This document shows, piece after piece, positions 24,064 through 26,101 of a DNA stretch of 26,101 nucleotides. Every line of letters begins with the position of its first letter. Within the stretch, counting starts at the first letter, position 1. Made by a program: the position numbers and the translations under genes. The notes beneath the pieces were generated by a model that worked only from the letters and a program-made list of their open reading frames with translations, had not been told where the DNA came from and made no database searches. Source of the DNA: an uncultured Lachnospiraceae bacterium (lineage in GTDB: Bacteria; Bacillota; Clostridia; Lachnospirales; Lachnospiraceae); assembly GCA_934320845.1 (NCBI GenBank), contig CAKRFU010000032.1:1-26101 (forward strand). Direction: 5' to 3'.

Positions 24064-24774
24064 TCATCTCCTATTATTCTCTTCTAACCACTCCTGCACT
24101 TTTAAAAATTCTTCTTCAGTATCTATATCAAAATTTTCTTTCATCAAATACCCTGCTATAATATCTCCTGTCATTGAATTTTTTTCAAAGATGACACTTG
24201 GTCTAAAAATATCAATACAAGCATTCTGATAATATACTTTAGGTAACTGCTGTCTCGGCATATTATAACACTCTGATATCCCCTTCATAACAGGTTCTAA
24301 TAATCCTTTATCATCCATAAACCACATTTTATATGGTATCTCTTTTGCAGGTGCTATACATCTCACAGAATCAACTTCCGGATGCTCTATCAGATATTCT
24401 ATCATATTTTCAATATCCTGTATATCTCTTATCGGATATGTTGGTCTTAGCTGTACTACAATATCAGGCTCATAATTTTCACTTTCTCTCAAAAAAGATA
24501 GTGCATGTCTGAAAACATCTAAATCAAGTGCATTATCCGTTGCATATTCTGACGGTCGTATAAACGGAACTTCAGCTCCATATTCTCTAGCTATATCAGC
24601 ATACTTTTCACTATCTGTACTTACAATAACCCTATTTATACTTGGTGATTTTAAAGCATGTTCTATCGAATATGCGAGCATCGGCTTTCCGTCCATCAAA
24701 CGAATATTTTTATCTTTGATACTCTTTGAACCACTTCTTGCCGGTATCACCGCTAATATCTTTTTATCTCTCAT
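24064..24774 (-). CDS. neuA: CMP-nonulosonate (acylneuraminate) cytidylyltransferase
   Basis: The enzyme activates a nonulosonic acid with CTP to CMP-sugar, the donor for the Maf transferase. The 236-aa product has the family signature AVIPARSGSKSIKDKN (8-23), RVIVSTDSEKYADIA (48-62) and VQLRPTYPIRDIQDIE (about 107-122), where NeuA-family enzymes usually have LQPTSPLR; the Ser-to-Tyr change is noticeable. YQNACIDIF and SMTGDI are the later conserved parts. It could act on sialic, legionaminic or pseudaminic acid; the sequence alone does not say. The ribosome site is modest (GAGG, 12 nt before ATG). It leads a three-gene unit (neuA, neuB-like, maf), and no precursor-making genes are present in the window, so the rest of the pathway must lie elsewhere. 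Confidence 0.9.
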   Translation of the reverse strand: MRDKKILAVIPARSGSKSIKDKNIRLMDGKPMLAYSIEHALKSPSINRVIVSTDSEKYADIAREYGAEVPFIRPSEYATDNALDLDVFRHALSFLRESENYEPDIVVQLRPTYPIRDIQDIENMIEYLIEHPEVDSVRCIAPAKEIPYKMWFMDDKGLLEPVMKGISECYNMPRQQLPKVYYQNACIDIFRPSVIFEKNSMTGDIIAGYLMKENFDIDTEEEFLKVQEWLEENNRR

Positions 24775-24951
24775 AGTTTATATTAACCTCGCATTTTCAT
24801 AACTGAACCCCTACGCAACCTTCTCAACTATTTTTACAACCTCAAATGCTAATATACTCCATCTGCGTAACTATAGCATCAAATTTAATAACATACTATA
24901 ACATATATTTTACTGCTACATTTGTAGATAATATGAAAGCTTTACCTTTTG

Positions 24952-25266
24952 TTATTCCATATCAATCAACAAATCACTTATATATTCAACAAAATCATAC
25001 TGTATTATATCTGCCATCAAGATAGTATCCCCAGCTTCAAGCGCTTCCATAGCTTCATTTAAGATTCCGCATATTTTAGCTTCATCCATTTCAAATTCTG
25101 AATATTCATTCTTATATGATGCAAGCATATCTACTGCATTTGTCATGTCTTCAATTATATTTCCAAATCTTTCAAAAGCCTCCACATTATTCTGCTGATA
25201 AAATAAATCCACTGCATCCTGAATTTTATCTAGAATCAATTCTATTTGTTTTTTCCTTATATCCAT
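24952..25266 (-). CDS. Small acidic helical protein next to flagellin
   Basis: The protein is 104 aa, strongly acidic and almost entirely predicted helix by inspection (QIELILDKIQDAVDLFYQQ; FGNIIEDMTNAVDML; ILNEAMEALEAGDTILMADI). It has no membrane segment. I recall similar small proteins beside flagellin and Maf genes in Lachnospiraceae but know of no assigned function. Size and helical character resemble FliS/FliT-type export chaperones, so a flagellin-binding or glycosylation-accessory role is a reasonable guess only. AAGGGAG lies 7 nt before ATG at 25266. The gene begins only about 26 bases after the U-tract of the flagellin terminator, so it depends on read-through or on a promoter I could not identify. 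A 177-base spacer separates it from neuA. Confidence 0.7.
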   Translation of the reverse strand: MDIRKKQIELILDKIQDAVDLFYQQNNVEAFERFGNIIEDMTNAVDMLASYKNEYSEFEMDEAKICGILNEAMEALEAGDTILMADIIQYDFVEYISDLLIDME

Positions 25267-25291
25267 AATCAGTCTCCCTTAAATTGTTTTC

Positions 25292-25325
25292 AAAAAAAAG
25301 GAGCCGGCCCTAAGCCAGCCCCTTT
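25292..25325 (-). terminator. Intrinsic terminator of the flagellin gene
   Basis: On the minus strand AAAGGGGCTGGC (25325-25314) pairs with GCCGGCTCCTTT (25308-25297), including two G-U pairs, around a 5-nt loop. A run of T follows. It lies about 78 bases downstream of the flagellin stop codon and shows that flagellin is normally transcribed alone. Confidence 0.9.
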
Positions 25326-25402
25326 CAGAGTCAATAATCCAGTATATAAAACTCTGTCTGTTCTCTTACTCTTATAATAAAACTCTCTAAGCAAATCTTT
25401 AA

Positions 25403-26101
25403 TTACTGAAGTAATGAAAGAACACCCTGTGTAGCCTGATTTGCATGAGAAAGCATAGACTGACCAGCCTGCTGGATGATACTCATGCTTGAGTATGATA
25501 CCATCTCTGAAGCCATGTTTACATCACGAATCTTGCTCTCTGAAGACTGAAGATTCTCAGCCATGTTGTCAGCATTTGCGATAGTATGATCAAGTCTGTT
25601 TGAAATAGCACCAAGATATGAACGCTTTGTTGAAACATTTGAAATAGCAGTATCAATTGTAGCTAACTGGTCAGCAAGATCAGAACCGTTAGCTGCTCCT
25701 CCAATGTCAGCAGCTATACCATCTACTCCAAGTTTAGCAGCTGTCATTCCTGAAATTTGAATACTGATTGTCTGACCATCATTTGCTCCAACCTGGAACT
25801 GCTTACCAGTGAATGAGCCATCAAGAAGCTTCATCTTATTGAATTCTGTCTGAGTAGCAATTCTTGTAATCTCGTCCTGAAGATTTGTAACCTCATCCTT
25901 AATCTTAGTACGATCTTCCTGAAGATATGTATCGTTCTTTGCCTGAACTGTAAGCTCTCTCATTCTCTGAAGAACTGAGTGAATTTCATTCATAGCACCC
26001 TCACCTGTCTGGATGAGTGACTGACCATCCTGAGCGTTTGTAGATGCCTGCTTAAGACCTCTGATCTGTCCACGCATTTTTTCTGAAATAGAAAGTCCTG
26101 C
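25403..26101 (-). CDS. hag: Flagellin, 3' part (5' end outside the window)
   Basis: Flagellin is the filament protein, exported through the flagellar channel. The reading frame is open to the window edge: 26101-26078 encodes AGLSISEK, which precedes MRGQIRGLKQAS, so the true start lies beyond the window. The N-terminal D1 segment contains GALNEI-type features here read as GEGAMNEIHSVLQRMRELTV, the conserved helix known as the TLR5-contact region in other flagellins. The variable middle is short (about KLLDGSFTGKQF to GSDLADQL). The C-terminal D1/D0 part is complete: SNRLDHTIANADNMAENL, SKIRDVNMASEMV and the terminal QATQGVLSLLQ. The gene is visibly richer in G and C than the glycan operon, as usual for a highly expressed conserved gene. 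Candidate O-glycosylation sites are Ser/Thr in the middle region (GSFTGK, TISIQISGMT). Confidence 0.95.
   Translation of the reverse strand, partial: AGLSISEKMRGQIRGLKQASTNAQDGQSLIQTGEGAMNEIHSVLQRMRELTVQAKNDTYLQEDRTKIKDEVTNLQDEITRIATQTEFNKMKLLDGSFTGKQFQVGANDGQTISIQISGMTAAKLGVDGIAADIGGAANGSDLADQLATIDTAISNVSTKRSYLGAISNRLDHTIANADNMAENLQSSESKIRDVNMASEMVSYSSMSIIQQAGQSMLSHANQATQGVLSLLQ

Noticed and set aside
1..26101. CRISPR array, tRNA, rRNA or riboswitch
   Set aside because: I saw no regularly spaced repeats, cloverleaf-like segments or known aptamer cores in the intergenic spaces. The spaces are short or filled with mobile-element debris.

Overview
The window looks like a motile, low-GC Firmicute of the Lachnospiraceae type (Roseburia/Agathobacter/Lachnospira-like). 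The reasons are the very AT-rich coding sequence, strong AGGAGG ribosome sites, a Gram-positive-style flagellin at the right edge, Maf/NeuB/NeuA flagellin-sialylation-type genes, and IS66 and IS4-like debris. The genus is an inference. Almost every gene is on the minus strand, so transcription runs from right to left.

Right part (26101-20706): the 3' part of a flagellin gene with its own terminator, a small acidic helical protein, then a nonulosonate set. This set is a CMP-nonulosonate synthetase (NeuA family), a NeuB-family synthase fused to a cupin, and a Maf-type (DUF115) flagellin glycosyltransferase. A single plus-strand methyltransferase (19745-20656) faces this set across a shared bidirectional terminator.

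Centre (19494-5906): eleven tightly packed minus-strand genes, which I read as one operon. In order they are a CDP-glycerol-type glycerophosphotransferase, a cytosolic sulfatase/alkaline-phosphatase-fold protein with an N-terminal Rossmann-like domain, a LicD phosphotransferase with a related N-terminal domain, and a three-domain PEP mutase (LicC/PntC-like NTP transferase + HxGH cytidylyltransferase + PepM). Next come an iron-type alcohol dehydrogenase (probable phosphonoacetaldehyde reductase), phosphonopyruvate decarboxylase, a DegT aminotransferase, a GT2 glycosyltransferase, a pyruvyl transferase-family protein, a WbqC-like protein and a PurN-like formyltransferase. PepM, decarboxylase and reductase together predict 2-hydroxyethylphosphonate. 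The fused nucleotidyltransferase could make its CMP ester, and LicD, TagF-like and sulfatase-fold proteins could attach it to a glycan. There is no flippase, polymerase or ABC exporter in the window. The flanks are flagellin-modification genes, and the promoter region holds SigD-like (motility sigma factor) motifs. The most interesting reading is therefore a phosphonate-bearing glycan made in the cytoplasm, possibly on flagellin. This is a hypothesis.

Left part (5905-1): a patchwork of a SGNH-like protein, a second LicD protein and mobile-element wreckage. The wreckage is a decayed IS66 tnpB/tnpC, an internally deleted IS4-like element with intact 14-bp ends, and perhaps a TnpB tail. It is followed by an uncharacterised 232-aa protein under a good promoter and a frameshifted small membrane-protein gene. 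No rRNA, tRNA or CRISPR array was seen.
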